64,000 nucleotides of DNA, taken from Escallonia rubra. Its lineage: Eukaryota > Streptophyta > Magnoliopsida > Escalloniales > Escalloniaceae. Position numbers and translations under genes: made by a program. The stretch covers positions 1-64,000 of the forward strand of contig JAVXUO010000587.1 of the NCBI GenBank assembly GCA_033065855.1, read 5' to 3'. The notes below the pieces were generated by a model that was not told the origin of the DNA, made no database searches, and was given only the letters and a program-made list of their open reading frames with translations. Positions 1-10,854 of the stretch are shown piece after piece; position 1 is the first letter of the stretch, and each line of letters opens with the position of its first letter.

Positions 1-459
1 TTCTCGGCCCACCATTCGGCAGACTCACCCCACCCTACCACGCCGGTAAGCCCCTTGGCAAACCCACCCCACCACGCAGGCAAGCCCTTTGGCAAACCCA
101 CATCGCCAATACGCCGCCGGCAAGCCCCTTGGCAAACCCACGCCGTTGAGACACTGTTGGCAACCCTTTCTCTCTCTAAATCCCATTTCAATTCAGTAAT
201 TCAATTCAAAATTTCAGGAACGCCGTGTTCATTATTGGATCACCTCGACAGGGGGCGTCGTTACCTCCATCACTGTTGACTAACTTTACGACGACGGGGA
301 AAGGGAAGGGTGGTCGCGGCGACGGGGAAGGGGAAGGGCGGTCGCTGCGACGGGGAAGGGGAAGGGAGGGTGGTGCGGCGACGGGGAAAGGGGAGGCAGA
401 CGGGGAGACGAAGGGGTGCGGTGGTCGAGGGAGTTTGAAAGACAAAATTGGGTTGGCGG
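1..459. repeat. Low-complexity left flank of the LTR element
   Basis: No gene is supported here. Positions 1-170 hold about four imperfect repeats of a 35-40 bp unit built around AAGCCCCTTGGCAAACCCA. Positions 290-420 are a G-rich minisatellite of GACGGGGAAGGGG-like units. Open frames across this stretch on both strands are by-products of the repeats. Confidence 0.6.
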
Positions 460-2120
460 TGTTGATGCCGAAAGAGGGTCCTTTGCCACGTCGAGGTGCC
501 ACAAGGGATGCAGTCTGAGTTGGCTTCCAAGTAGGCAGAGTGGGAGACATCAGGGATGACGTAAGGGCTGAGAGCAAGGCTCCTCAGGCAGGTCACGAGG
601 GCTGGCAGTGTCGCGCAGGCAGGGTGACGACGAACAGGGTCAGCAGTCGACAGTCTGTGTCAAGAGTGCAACGCCGAGAGCTCGAAGTCGTAAGTCAAGT
701 GTCTTTCTCTCACTAGAAATCCAGAGAGAATAGGTTTTAGAGAGAGAAAGTGAAAATGGCAAATGAGGCAGAAGTCCTTGAATAAGCTCCAGAATCCACT
801 ATATATAGGCACAAATATGCGCGTGTCATCAGCTGACACGTGTCGTCCTGCGGGAGTGACACGTCGCCGTATAGGGTCCCGCGGTCTTGATTGTCCGTCG
901 AATTGCCGGTCCCCGTGTTCGTGTCGTCCTGCCCTTGCAGCGTCCCTCTGCCTGTCTGAAGAGACTGACCACACTGCGGTAGCATGGTCAGAGTGGCCCG
1001 TTGCCCCAGCCTCCAGTCCAAGCCCTTACTGAATCCCACGGGATGCGTCAAGAGACGCGCAGAGATCCTGACAGCGGTGAGGGTTGCCCCTGCAGCCAAG
1101 TGCCAGGCGTGTTAGACACGATGCCCTCCGAAGACCTGCTCCCGTCCCGGAGTGGCTCGCGGTGCATTGCCCTGGCGGTGTCGATGATTGATGGAAACAT
1201 CGGCGTACATGCTCATAACTCGATACCCAGAGTCCATGGCGGCGGGTCCTCGTGCTGGAGCACTATGAGCGGAGCTCCCAGAGGCTCGTCGGGTGATTGT
1301 GCCGGCGATGGCCTTAGGGCCGTGAGCTTATCCCTGTTGCGAAGGCCGGAGCCTTCGGTTGATCGTGCCTGCGAAGGCCGGACCCCTGTCAGTTGATTGC
1401 GTCGGTGAGGGCTTTAGGGTTGTGAGCCCGTCTCGCCGCGAGGGCCGGAGCCCTGTCAGCTAATTGAGCTGGTGAGGGCCGGAGCCCCCGGTTGATTGTG
1501 CTGGTGATAGCGGGCGTCATGCGATCACTAGCGATGAGTGGTGCGATAGCAGCGGTAAGCAGGTCCCCTCCCCTTCTAAGGACAAGGGAGGCCGACCCTT
1601 TCTCAAGGTGGAGGCCGACCCCCTTACCAAAGGGGTGGCCGACCCCCTCAGCCAGGGGTGGCCGACCCCCTCACCAAAGGGGTGGCCGACCCCCTCAGCC
1701 AGGGGTGGCCGACCCCCTCACCAAAGGGGTGGCCGACCCCCTCAGCCAGGGGTGGCCGACCCCCTCAGCCAGGGGTGGCCGACCCCCTCAGCCAGGGGTG
1801 GCCGACCCCCTCAGCCAGGGGTGGCCGACCCCCTCACCAAAGGGGTGGCCGAACCCCTCACCAAAGGGGTGGCCGAACCCCTCACCAAAGGGGTGGCCGA
1901 ACCCCTCACCAAAGGGGTGGCCGACCCCCTTCGGGGGAGGTGCTTTCCATCTGTCCGAATGCTTAAGGCGCGGAGCGCTTTGACCGAGCGATGGCGATGT
2001 TCGATCATCGGAGCGTTTTCACCGAGGAATGATGTTGGGCAAGTTTGACTATCGAGCGTGTGACGTGTCGTGCCACTAGGATCTCTTGGCGGGCCCCGGG
2101 GTGCGGTCCAGAATAGGTTA
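460..2120 (-). repeat. 3' LTR (element sense)
   Basis: Matches 14052-15720 over its whole length apart from a few scattered differences and the variable tandem array at 1635-1935. It begins TG and ends CA on both strands. A TATA-like stretch (ACTATATATAGG, 798-809) reads on the minus strand. The next interior bases (2121 onward) read GCAGGGGGCTTA in element sense, as expected of a polypurine tract beside a 3' LTR. Confidence 0.92.
1606..1935. repeat. 23-24 bp tandem array inside the 3' LTR
   Basis: About 13 units of GGGGTGGCCGACCCCCTCA followed by GCCA or CCAAA give a period of 23 or 24 bp. The same array, with about the same number of units but a different mixture of variants, occurs in the other LTR. 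No spacers are present. All three plus frames stay open because of the repeat, which gives meaningless proteins. Confidence 0.85.
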
Positions 2121-2136
2121 TGAACATAAGCCCCCT
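2121..2136 (-). other. Polypurine tract of the retrotransposon
   Basis: Directly inside the 3' LTR, the minus strand reads GCAGGGGGCTTA up to the LTR's first TG. This is the expected position and composition for plus-strand primer formation. It is short, and a few pyrimidines interrupt it. Confidence 0.6.
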
Positions 2137-2331
2137 GCGTACGGGGTGCGCGGAGGGGCAACCCGAGCGGGCGCCGTACGCAGAAACGATGTTGGATGCA
2201 CTCGAAAATGTTCGTCGCTTAGTGCTTAGAGCCCGCTGTGAGGCCGGGAGCCCCCAGTTGATGGTGTCGGCAATGGCTATAAGGTTGTGAGCCGAGCCCG
2301 AATGCGAGGGCTGTAGCCCCGTCGGTTGATT

Positions 2332-2640
2332 GAGACGGCGATGGCTATAAGCTTGAGAGCCCATCCCGGATGCGAGGGCCGGAGCCCCCGGGTGATTGAG
2401 ACGGCGATGGCTATAAGCTTGTGAGCCCATCCCGGATGCGAGGGCCGGAGCCCCCGGGTGATTGAGACGGCGATGGCTATAAGCTTGTGAGCCCATCCCG
2501 GATGCGAGGGCCGGAGCCCCCGGGTGATTGAGACGGCGATGGCTATAAGCTTGTGAGCCCATCCCGGATGCGAGGGCCGGAGCCCCCGGGTGATTGAGAC
2601 GGCCGGGCGATGTGCTATAAGCGTGTGAGCCCGTCCCGCC
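2332..2640. repeat. 66-bp tandem repeat, about 4.5 copies
   Basis: Units start at 2332, 2398, 2464, 2530 and 2596, spaced by exactly 66 bp, each beginning GAGACGG and containing GGCTATAAGCTTGTGAGCCC and GGAGCCCCCGGGTGATT. Because 66 is a multiple of three, a minus-strand frame repeats a 22-residue peptide; nothing suggests it is translated. More diverged relatives of the unit lie at 2220-2331 and inside both LTRs (1290-1510 and 14880-15100). Confidence 0.88.
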
Positions 2641-2683
2641 GTGGGGGGTTGGGAATGCCGGAGGGCGCGAGGCGCGTCAAGGA

Positions 2684-3455
2684 TGTGGTTTTTTTTTTTG
2701 TTTTTTTGTTTTTTTGTTTTTTTTTGTGTGGCCCACCTCTATAAATAGCAAAAGGGGGGGGGGGTGTTGGAAAGAGGGAGTGTGGATTTGGGAAAGAAAA
2801 GAGAGAAAAGGGAGAGAGAGAAGAGAGAAGAAGAGAGAAATGGTGAGAGGGGAAGCAAGGGGCCGAGGGGTCGGCCGGAGATGGGGGTCGGCGGGGCCAA
2901 GGGGTCGGCGGCGGTGGAGAGAAGGAAAGAAGAGGGGAAGGGGGAAGGAGGGAAGAAAGAGGGGAAAGGGGAGGGGGGTCGGCCGCACGAGGGGGGTCGG
3001 CCAATCGCGGAGGGTCGGGCACCCCGGGGGGTCGGCCAACGTGGGAGAGAGGAGAGAAGGGAGGGAAGAAAGGGAGGAGAGGGGAAGGGGGTCGGCCGCA
3101 CGAGGAGGGTCGGTCGGGAGCAGGGGAGATTCGGGGGATGCCTCGTCGGGGGGAAAAGGAAGAGAAGGGAGGAGAGAAGAAAGGGGGTCGGGCGCAGGAG
3201 GTGGGTCGTCGGCGCCGAAGGCGTCGGGATCTGGAGGGAGATCGACGGGGGAAGGTGGGTCGGGAGCTGGAGGGAAGTCGGCGGCAGGGTCGGGAGCTGG
3301 GGGAAGTCGGCGGCAGGGGGGTCGGGAGCTGGGGGAAGTCGGCGGCAGGGGGGTCGGGAGCTGGGGGAAGTCGGCGGCAGGGGGGTCGGCGGGGCCACAC
3401 GCCACGGGCAAGGTCACACTCGCGGAGCCGGTCCCCGTTCTGAAAAAGTTGAAGC
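2684..3455 (+). repeat. T-tract then purine/G-rich low-complexity leader
   Basis: 2684-2725 is T-rich with G interruptions. 2752-3400 is almost entirely purine on the plus strand, with many GGGG runs and GGGGTCGGC repeats, including a 3270-3390 array of GGGTCGGGAGCTGGGGGAAG-like units. Long open frames exist on both strands here but have repeat-driven composition and no domain. The tract lies between the plus-strand TATA box at 2739 and the antisense PMD gene, so it may be that gene's leader. It has clear G-quadruplex potential. Confidence 0.6.
2739..2748 (+). promoter_or_regulatory. TATA box, plus strand, upstream of the antisense PMD gene
   Basis: CTATAAATAG is a near-consensus plant TATA box oriented with the PMD gene and opposite to the retrotransposon's own genes. 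It is preceded by a T-rich tract and followed by purine-rich leader-like sequence. The distance to the first PMD-like ATG (3461) is about 700 bp. Use as a promoter is inferred from sequence and orientation only. Confidence 0.45.
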
Positions 3456-3460
3456 AGTAA

Positions 3461-6400
3461 ATGTGGGTGAAACCACGAGGTGGGGCAGCGAGCGCGGGGC
3501 GGCCACCGCGAAATGTGACGACGGAACCGGTGCCGCCTCCGCCAACAGATGAAGCCGAAGCTATGGGAGGTGGTGAGACGGGAGTGCCACTTTCATTTGA
3601 TGATGCGTAGGTGAGGACGTACGATCCCGATCCGGATAAGTCGGTCACGCCATTGAGAGTGAAAGGGGTAGTACCGGCCGTGCCTGGCCAAGAGTTGTGG
3701 AGGGAGCTGGCCATCCGTGTAGCTGATGGTGCGTTCACGGTGCCATGGAGTGGGGCGTCGATGGGGGAGGAGCCAAGGATGCCGTCACCATATGTGCGGG
3801 CCCCAGCTGGGAGGATGCGCCCGTGCCGTCACCGAGGTATGTGGCGGGGTTGTTGGTGGAGCGTGCGGATATACCTTGGGCACCTGTGGTGTTCAAGGGG
3901 CACGGAGCGATGCCGATCGGGTGGGATTTCTGGTGCGATCACATGATGGAGGTGCCGAGGTGGGCGGCTTTATTGGATGTGTTGGGGTTGGTGCCGGCGA
4001 TTGATATTACGGCGAGGGGGGTGGAGCTTTATAGAGACACGTCGGGGATGACTTTGCTGTTGTTGCGATGGAGTACTCAGACACACACATTTGTGACTGA
4101 GTTCGGAGAGATTGGGCCGACGCTGCTCGATGTGATGATGCTGACGGGCTTGCCGATGCATGGAGAGTTGGACGCACGTGTGACGCGGCTGACTAATGAT
4201 GAGCGGGTGTTGCAGACGCAGTTGCTTGATATTTTGGCGGAGACGAAGACGCATCGCAAGGCGACATATAGCGGGTGGCTCCGATTGTTCTATGGCACGC
4301 CGCAGGTGAGGTCGGGGCAGAAGTTGGGCAATGCGGCTCATTTTGTGATGGGGCCGTATCACTAGGACGAGCGATATGAGATGGTGGCCTTTTTGACGAT
4401 GTACTTGTCGAGGTAAGTGTAATGCGTTCGTGCCTGTATGTTCGTAGATGTGATGCAAGTTGAGATTGTGTATAATGCGTTGGCGTGTTGTTTTGTTTTG
4501 CAGGTTCGTGTTTGAAGGGACGCCGGAGGATGGCATATCCGCGAAGGTGATTCCCCTGGCGATTCGGATGGCGCAGGGGAAGCGTGTTGGGCTAGCTCCC
4601 GTGTACCTGGGCACCATGTACTCGCGATTGGATCAGTTCGTGAACGATGTGAAGAGGTCGCACGGGCGGTACCAAGTGGCGACCTACGTGGATTGGATGT
4701 TCCTGCAGCGGTACTTGTATGAGTGCTTTCCAGACTATCGTCCGACAGGATATCCGCTCGAGCATCCAGCACCGAGGACGAGGACAGTGATGCACAGCGG
4801 CAGATCGCGGGAAGTGGCACTATGGTGCAGCGGGGCGCGGGCATGTGCATGGGCGGGCATCAAGAGGCCGGAGTGTCCATTGTCGCGTTTGATAGATGCA
4901 AGGGAGGCGTGCGTGGTACGTCCGTATACAGAGATGCATGCGTCATACGGAGTGCCCCCTTGGTTGCACGGGCAGGAGATGACGATAGACTTGAGCAGAA
5001 GGGGGGTTTTGCCACCGGCGGACGTTGTGCTCCTGGTGGCGTACTTTCCAGGTTGGCTGCCGGTGATGACGGATGACGGCGCGAAGCCTGCAGAGAACCT
5101 TTATTACGTGGCTCGGTATTGCCCGGACCGGTTGTCGCGTACATTTGGTTATGACTTAGAGCCGCCATGTGGGTATCGTAGCCCGTGGAGTGTGACGACC
5201 GCCTTCGGGTACACGCGGGATGATAGAGTCCGCGAGTGGCCGGCACCTGTGGTAGCGTGGAGGAGGCCTGGGAGAGCATCAGTGGGGGTGGTGACGGCGG
5301 AGTATGCACAGTGGTGGGAGCGCCTGCGGGCGGTCTGGGCGGAGTGGTTGGCACAGCCATCGGGGACACGACGGTTGGTTGACGTGTATGCCTGTGACCG
5401 GGCATTGAGCTTGATATCGATGACAGCGGCGAGGCAGGCCGGTATGCTGGTGCTAGTGACGGGGAGTGCGGTTGTGAGTTCGGAGATGGATCCCGATGAG
5501 GAGGGCGAGGAGTCCGAGGAGGAGGCTCCAGAGGAGGACCATGGGGAGGAGCCAGTGGTGGCGGTACCGCGGGCGCCCGGGGCCGGCAAGGGGCCCTTGT
5601 CGTTATTGCGAGTGGGCATGATGGAGGGGGCTCGTCAGGCGAGTGCGGGTTCTTCAGACTTGCGGCTGACAGGATCGAAGAGGCTGCGGGAGGTGTCAGA
5701 GGAGCCAGTGGTTGAGGTAGGTCGAACCATGGCCGTTTTTGATTGAATCTCGCTTTGCTTGCGTTTGTTGTCTTTTGATGTTTATATAAAAATATGCTAA
5801 CGGTTGCTTTTGGACAGGAGTACGGTGGACAGGCGGTGGAAAGCGGCAGCGGTGCGCACGTAGCGGTTGAGACTGAGGCGGTGAGAGCAACCGAGGTTGA
5901 TGAGCCAGTAGGCGGGGATGAGCCGATAGCGTTTGGCGTGTCGGGGGCCGTGGCTAGTGGCGGGGTGTGTCCACCACCAGAGGGCGAGGAGGTGGTGGAT
6001 GATGCGTATGGTGGCTTGGTCGACGAGTCGTTGATGTTCGATGCCAGTGGCTACTGGTGGACAGGCGCGGCGACGGAGACTGCGGCGGTTGAGCGGGGGG
6101 ATTTGATGGAGTTGGAGCCTGTAGTGGCGATTCCGATTCAGGAGGTAGAGATCCCGGTGCAGCCGGTGCAGGCTGTTGCGGTGGCGTCGTCAGGGTCGGC
6201 CGTTGAGGCGAGTGCGACGTTAATGGCGATGCACTCGATGACCGTCGGTGCACAGGCAGCCGGAGAGGTACGTGAGAGGCCTGTGATGGCGTCGAGTGGC
6301 ACAGCGGCAGGAGAGGCGAGTAGGGGGTCGTCGAGCGGTCAGGCTGACGTGGTATTGGGTGAACCTTCAGCTACATTCGGAGACAGTGCGCCGGTTAGAG

Positions 6401-6967
6401 ATGGTGAAGGCGGCGTATCCGCAGACGTTTGCGGGGGTAGACTTGGAGAACCCGGTGCTGCAGAGGTGGGTGTATTCAGGTTTTGTGGAGTGGCTGCTTC
6501 CGTTTGCGAGTGTTCCGGCGACGGGCTGGACGACGGGGTTTATTGAGCGGTCGCTGAGAGAGTTCGCGACGTTCACTTCGTTGGGTGTTCAGCTAGATTG
6601 GTTGGCCGAGTTCTTTAGGTCGAGGAGCGAGGGTGGTGGTGTGGGCGAGAGGATGACCTTGGTACGTATGGAGGAGATGCTGCTCGAGAGGCGCCGCCAG
6701 GGGTTAGAGGTGGAACGATCAGAGATCAACGGAGAGTTGGTCGTGATTGACAGAGAGGTGGTGGAGATAGAGAGGCAGCTGGCGGATTTGCAGAGACGTC
6801 TGAGTGATCTTCAGAGGCGGCGGATGGATGCCGAGGTTCGAGAGGCAGATCGTTTGAGGCGGCAGGCTGAGTTTGAGACGGAGCGGTCGGCGCTGCAGGT
6901 TCAGCGTCAGGCATTGCAGGCGTTTAGCGCTCACCCGGTAGCCGTTTTGTTATCTAGCTTCCGATAG
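3461..6967 (+). CDS. Captured plant mobile domain (PMD, aminotransferase-like) gene, antisense in the retrotransposon, partly broken
   Basis: The plus-strand coding blocks resemble the plant mobile domain family (MAIN/MAIL1 relatives, older name aminotransferase-like PMD). Visible hallmarks are FGEIGPTLLDVMMLTGLP around 4090-4155, then SGWLRLFYG, a second block 4504-5716 with TYVDWMFLQRYLYECFPDY and PWLHGQEMTIDLSRRG, an acidic linker near 5490-5545, and a C-terminal coiled coil rich in E/R/Q (about 6640-6930). Boundaries between blocks look like real U2 introns: GAG|GTAAGT to TTTTGCAG at 4413-4503 and GAG|GTAGGT to GGACAG at 5717-5817. The frame is not continuous throughout (roughly three breaks), so the copy may be non-functional. 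It faces pol tail-to-tail. PMD genes carried by gypsy and Mutator-type elements are known as a class. The extent of the first and last blocks is uncertain. Confidence 0.72.
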
Positions 6968-7365
6968 GTTTATCGTAGACTTGTTGTCTAGGGAGTGCCC
7001 GATAGTGGCCAAAGACGTTTTATGTATGCATACATCTATTTTTGCTGGTTCATGAAATGTGATGGCATGTTGTTTTGTTAATACTGTCGTGGATGCATGG
7101 TATAGTCGTTTGTATATTGTGATTATGCGTTGCTTCTGTTGGATGTCGTTTGCATATTGAGAACAAATACTTGATAACCAGAAATGAAACATAACAGTAA
7201 AGGCCAAGTAGGGAGTGAAAGGATTGTACATTGCTAATGTGTGGATTAAGGAATGCATCTTTACATAAAAAGAGAACTCGTAATGAGGAACAAAAGTATA
7301 TGCCAGCACATGTGCGTGCATACACAAAAGGTTGGGTCGTGGGTGGGGGACATGTCGCAAGCTGA
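6968..7365. other. AT-rich spacer between the convergent PMD gene and pol
   Basis: About 400 bp separating the 3' end of the antisense PMD gene from the 3' end of pol. The two genes converge here, so it probably contains both 3' ends. I see no further gene or convincing poly(A) signal pair. Confidence 0.5.
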
Positions 7366-10300
7366 TCATGCATAGTACTTCTTCAGATAGCGACCATTGA
7401 CAGGGGCGGTAAGTTGTCCGTCGTCTGGATTGAGCAAGATGTACGAACCATTGCTTCTGGCAGTGTGTATTTCGAATGGCCCCTCCCAGTTAGGTGTAAA
7501 CTTAGGAGCTGACAAATTGGCCCGTACATGCTTGGCGGCTTGGAGGACAAGGTCGCCTGCTGCGAAGGAGCGAGGTTTGATGGTCTTCCCGTAGGCTTTG
7601 ACAAGCTTCTCATGATATGCTTTCATTCGCCGCATGGCAGTAGCTCTCTTCTCATCAAGGCTCTCAAGCGCCACCATTCTGGTTTCCTCTTCCCCGAGAC
7701 CACTGCTGAGGGATAGACGCGCCGAGGCGACTGCGATTTCGGCTGGCACTACACATTCGTCCCCGTAGACGAGGGAGAAGGGTGTGGCCTTCGTAGCTGT
7801 GTGTCTGGAAGTTCTGTAGGCCCAAAGGGCATGACTTAGTTTTTCGGACCAAGAGTTGCTTGCGTCGTGGACCATGCGTGACAAAACATGCAACAGCGTT
7901 TTGTTGGAGGCTTCAGCCTGACCGTTGCCTTGTGGATAATAAGGAGTCGACGTGGCATGATTGATATCGTCTGCTTCCATAAGAGTCCGAACATCCCGAT
8001 TGATGAATGGTGTGCCGTTGTCGGAGATAATACATCGGGGTATGCCGAAGCGACATATGATGTGGTCGCGTAAAAAGTTGGCGATGGCGCCCCCCGTGGC
8101 TCTTCGCAGAGGTATGGCTTCGACCCATTTTGTGAAACGCTCCGTTGCGACCATGATCCAAATGTGACCTTTTGACGGTGGATGTATGGGGCCGATAAGG
8201 TCGAGAGCCCAAGAGTGGAATGGCCAAGGGGCCGTGATCATACGTAGGTCGGATGCTGGCATGTGTATTCTATCTGCATGTCTCTGGCAGGGTTGACAGT
8301 GTCGTACATGGGAGATCGCATCGTACTCCATAGTTGGCCAGTAGTACCCCAGTCTAAGTAGTTCTGCATACAACTTTTGAGAACCTTGGTGTTCGCCACA
8401 AACACCATTGTGCACTTCGTTGATCACCTCGACTGCTTGGGTACCCTGCAAGCATCGTAGGGTGCGTCCCGAAAATCCTTTGCGAAACAATTCGCCTTCC
8501 GTCTCAAAATACTTGACCGACTTGCGTTTAATAGAACGTGCCGAGTTGCGGTCAGATGGTAGCAGTCCGTGGGACAGATATTGCAGGAAGGGCCGGCGCC
8601 AGTCACCCTCAATACTGGCGACAAGAGCTTCCGTACGGTCTGGTGCATAAAGGCATTCCGAGCAACCCTGCTGTACATCTGAAGCATCCTTGGCCATGGA
8701 TGGCCAGAAGAGACCCATTCGCTGGAGACGACGGTATAGCGGCGGTCCGTCGAGGCCGCAACACTTTTGATGTCCATATTGCAGTTTGTGCTTTGCTTCT
8801 GTCGGTGCCAAACATCGTGCTAGAGTGCCTCCGGGACATCGCTTGTACAGGATGTCTCCTAACATGAAGAATTCTGTAAGGGTGGAGATGGAAGCGAGTG
8901 ATGGTGTTCTAAGCTGGTCGATGATCGGCTGCCTCCAATCATCGGTCGTAGTATCCATTGGTACCAAGTCCAACGTTGTGCACGGTGCCGCCCTTTTGAT
9001 AATGGTTAGCACACGTTGTTCACCGTCAATGTCTATTTTTGACGCGATCGTGGCTAAGCTGTCCGCATGTCGGTTGTGGCTTCTGCTGTGATGCTCGTAT
9101 TGGACATGGCCAAGCTGCCCCTCCAAGTGTTGTACTAAGGTACGATAAGGTGCCAAGGCTGGTTCCCTGACTGCAAACTCCCCATCGGCCTGCTTCATGA
9201 TTAGGTTCGAGTCCCCCTTTACATGCAATGATTTAGCCCCCATGCTAACAGCTAGCATGAGGCCGATGACGAGGGCCTCGTACTCGGCTTCATTGTTGGA
9301 TACCGGGAATGCAAGTTTGAAGGATAGGGAGGTGGTAACACCCTCTGGGTTCCGTAGAACAATGCCGGCACCTCCTTGCCGGATGGAAGCTCCATTAGGG
9401 TCTTTGCTAGTGGCTGAGCCGTCGAACTCGAGTGTCCACAATTCATCAATACCAGAGGTCAAGGCCGTCTCTTCTCCAGGCAATTGATGTGAGGTTGGTT
9501 CACATTGTTGACGTGGGAAGAAGGCCAAAAGGTCTGCAAGTGCTTGGCTTCGCAAAGCCGTAGGATTCTTGATGGATAGGCCGAATTCGGCCAGCAGCAG
9601 TAACCAGCGAGTGAGTCGGCCAGACAGGGCGGGACGAGTGAGCATGTATCGTAATGGATCAGCTTTAGTGACAAGCGTGATCTGGTGCGACAAGAAATAG
9701 TGTCTGAATTTCTGCGAGGCGTAGACCAAGGCGAAACAATGCTTCTCGAGTTCAGAATAATTGGCCTCGGGTCCTTTAAGTGACCGACTGAGATAATAAA
9801 CTGGACGTTCCACTCCGTCCACTTCTTGAGCGAGTAACGCCCCTATAGATCTGGGTGTGGAAGTTAGGTAAAGCAAGAGTGGTAGGCCTCGTTGCGGGAC
9901 GGCCATGGTCTGCGGTGACATGAGGACCGCCTTGATCTGTTCGAATGCTTGTTCTTGGGGCGCACCCCAACTCCACGGTGCGCTTTTGCGCGTCAAGTGC
10001 TGGAATGGCGCGATGAGTTCGGCCAAGGCAGGGATAAACCTGCGGAGATAAGAGACCTTGCCAAGGAAACTTTTCAACTGCTTGGCGTTCCTGGGCGGTG
10101 GCATCTCTCGGATAGAGGCGGCCTTGGAGGGGTCAACGTCGATACCCTGTCGACTGACTAGGAAACCGAGGAATTTGCCAGAGGAGACTCCAAAGGCGCA
10201 CTTGAGCGGGTTCATCCGCATGTTGTATTGACGACATCGGTCAAAAACTGCTCGGAGGTCCGCAAGATGGTCCCTTTCCTTCTTAGACTTGATAATGAGG

Positions 10301-10854
10301 TCGTCGACATAGTCTTCCACTGTGCGGTGTATCATGTCGTGAAAGATAGCTGTCATGGCTCTCTGATAGGTGGCACCCGCGTTTTTGAGACCAAAAGGCA
10401 TGACTTTCCAACAAAAGTTACCCATCGGGGTCCGAAAAGCTGTCTTGGCACAGTCATCTGGGTTCATTCGAATCTGGTTGTAGCCGGCGAAGCCATCCAT
10501 GAAGGACAGGGTCTCATGTCCGGCGGCAGCCTCCATGAGCATATCAATATTAGGCAGTGGGAACTCGTCTTTAGGGCATGCCTTATTCAAATCGCGGAAG
10601 TCAATACAAATGCGAACTTGTCCATTCTTCTTTTGCACAGGAACAACATTGGCCAACCAGATAGGGTGAGTGATGGGTTCGATGAAGCCAGCCTGCAGAA
10701 GTCGTTCGATTTCTTGCTTGATTTTTATTTCAAGTTCGGGGCGAAATGATCGTGTATGCTGTCGAACTGGGCTGAACCCGTTGGTGATGTTGAGATGGTG
10801 TGTTACCAAGGCAGGGTCTAGTCCGGGCATTTCATTGTAACTCCATGCCAACAC
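7366..10854 (-). CDS. Retrotransposon pol: RT, RNase H, second RNase H, integrase
   Basis: 1,162 codons from the first ATG. RT lies in about residues 45-220, with FRDLNKACPKDEFPLP, PFGLKNAGATYQ and the catalytic YVDD at residues 182-185. A conventional gypsy RNase H follows to about 420. A second RNase H-like domain starts at LEFDGSAT, about residue 475, and is typical of Tat elements. Integrase has an HHCC zinc region (HNGVCGEHQG...CQPCQ) and a DDE core (LDLIGPI, SDNGTPF, YYPQGNGQAEASNK). The frame is also open upstream of this ATG to the end of gag-pro near 11.1 kb. Elements of this lineage are known to bridge that boundary by read-through or splicing. It looks whole. Confidence 0.95.
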   Translation of the reverse strand: MLAWSYNEMPGLDPALVTHHLNITNGFSPVRQHTRSFRPELEIKIKQEIERLLQAGFIEPITHPIWLANVVPVQKKNGQVRICIDFRDLNKACPKDEFPLPNIDMLMEAAAGHETLSFMDGFAGYNQIRMNPDDCAKTAFRTPMGNFCWKVMPFGLKNAGATYQRAMTAIFHDMIHRTVEDYVDDLIIKSKKERDHLADLRAVFDRCRQYNMRMNPLKCAFGVSSGKFLGFLVSRQGIDVDPSKAASIREMPPPRNAKQLKSFLGKVSYLRRFIPALAELIAPFQHLTRKSAPWSWGAPQEQAFEQIKAVLMSPQTMAVPQRGLPLLLYLTSTPRSIGALLAQEVDGVERPVYYLSRSLKGPEANYSELEKHCFALVYASQKFRHYFLSHQITLVTKADPLRYMLTRPALSGRLTRWLLLLAEFGLSIKNPTALRSQALADLLAFFPRQQCEPTSHQLPGEETALTSGIDELWTLEFDGSATSKDPNGASIRQGGAGIVLRNPEGVTTSLSFKLAFPVSNNEAEYEALVIGLMLAVSMGAKSLHVKGDSNLIMKQADGEFAVREPALAPYRTLVQHLEGQLGHVQYEHHSRSHNRHADSLATIASKIDIDGEQRVLTIIKRAAPCTTLDLVPMDTTTDDWRQPIIDQLRTPSLASISTLTEFFMLGDILYKRCPGGTLARCLAPTEAKHKLQYGHQKCCGLDGPPLYRRLQRMGLFWPSMAKDASDVQQGCSECLYAPDRTEALVASIEGDWRRPFLQYLSHGLLPSDRNSARSIKRKSVKYFETEGELFRKGFSGRTLRCLQGTQAVEVINEVHNGVCGEHQGSQKLYAELLRLGYYWPTMEYDAISHVRHCQPCQRHADRIHMPASDLRMITAPWPFHSWALDLIGPIHPPSKGHIWIMVATERFTKWVEAIPLRRATGGAIANFLRDHIICRFGIPRCIISDNGTPFINRDVRTLMEADDINHATSTPYYPQGNGQAEASNKTLLHVLSRMVHDASNSWSEKLSHALWAYRTSRHTATKATPFSLVYGDECVVPAEIAVASARLSLSSGLGEEETRMVALESLDEKRATAMRRMKAYHEKLVKAYGKTIKPRSFAAGDLVLQAAKHVRANLSAPKFTPNWEGPFEIHTARSNGSYILLNPDDGQLTAPVNGRYLKKYYA

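Noticed and set aside
1606-1935. CRISPR-like appearance of the LTR array
   Set aside because: Units are directly adjacent with no unique spacers, and the context is a plant LTR.
1492-2161. Proline-rich open frames over the LTR tandem array
   Set aside because: All three frames stay open because of the 23-24 bp repeat; the same happens at 15083-15642.
2615-3738. Several 200-350 codon open frames on both strands of the G-rich tract
   Set aside because: They are Arg/Gly- or Pro/Ser-rich shadows of a purine-rich repeat, overlap each other in all frames and contain no domain.
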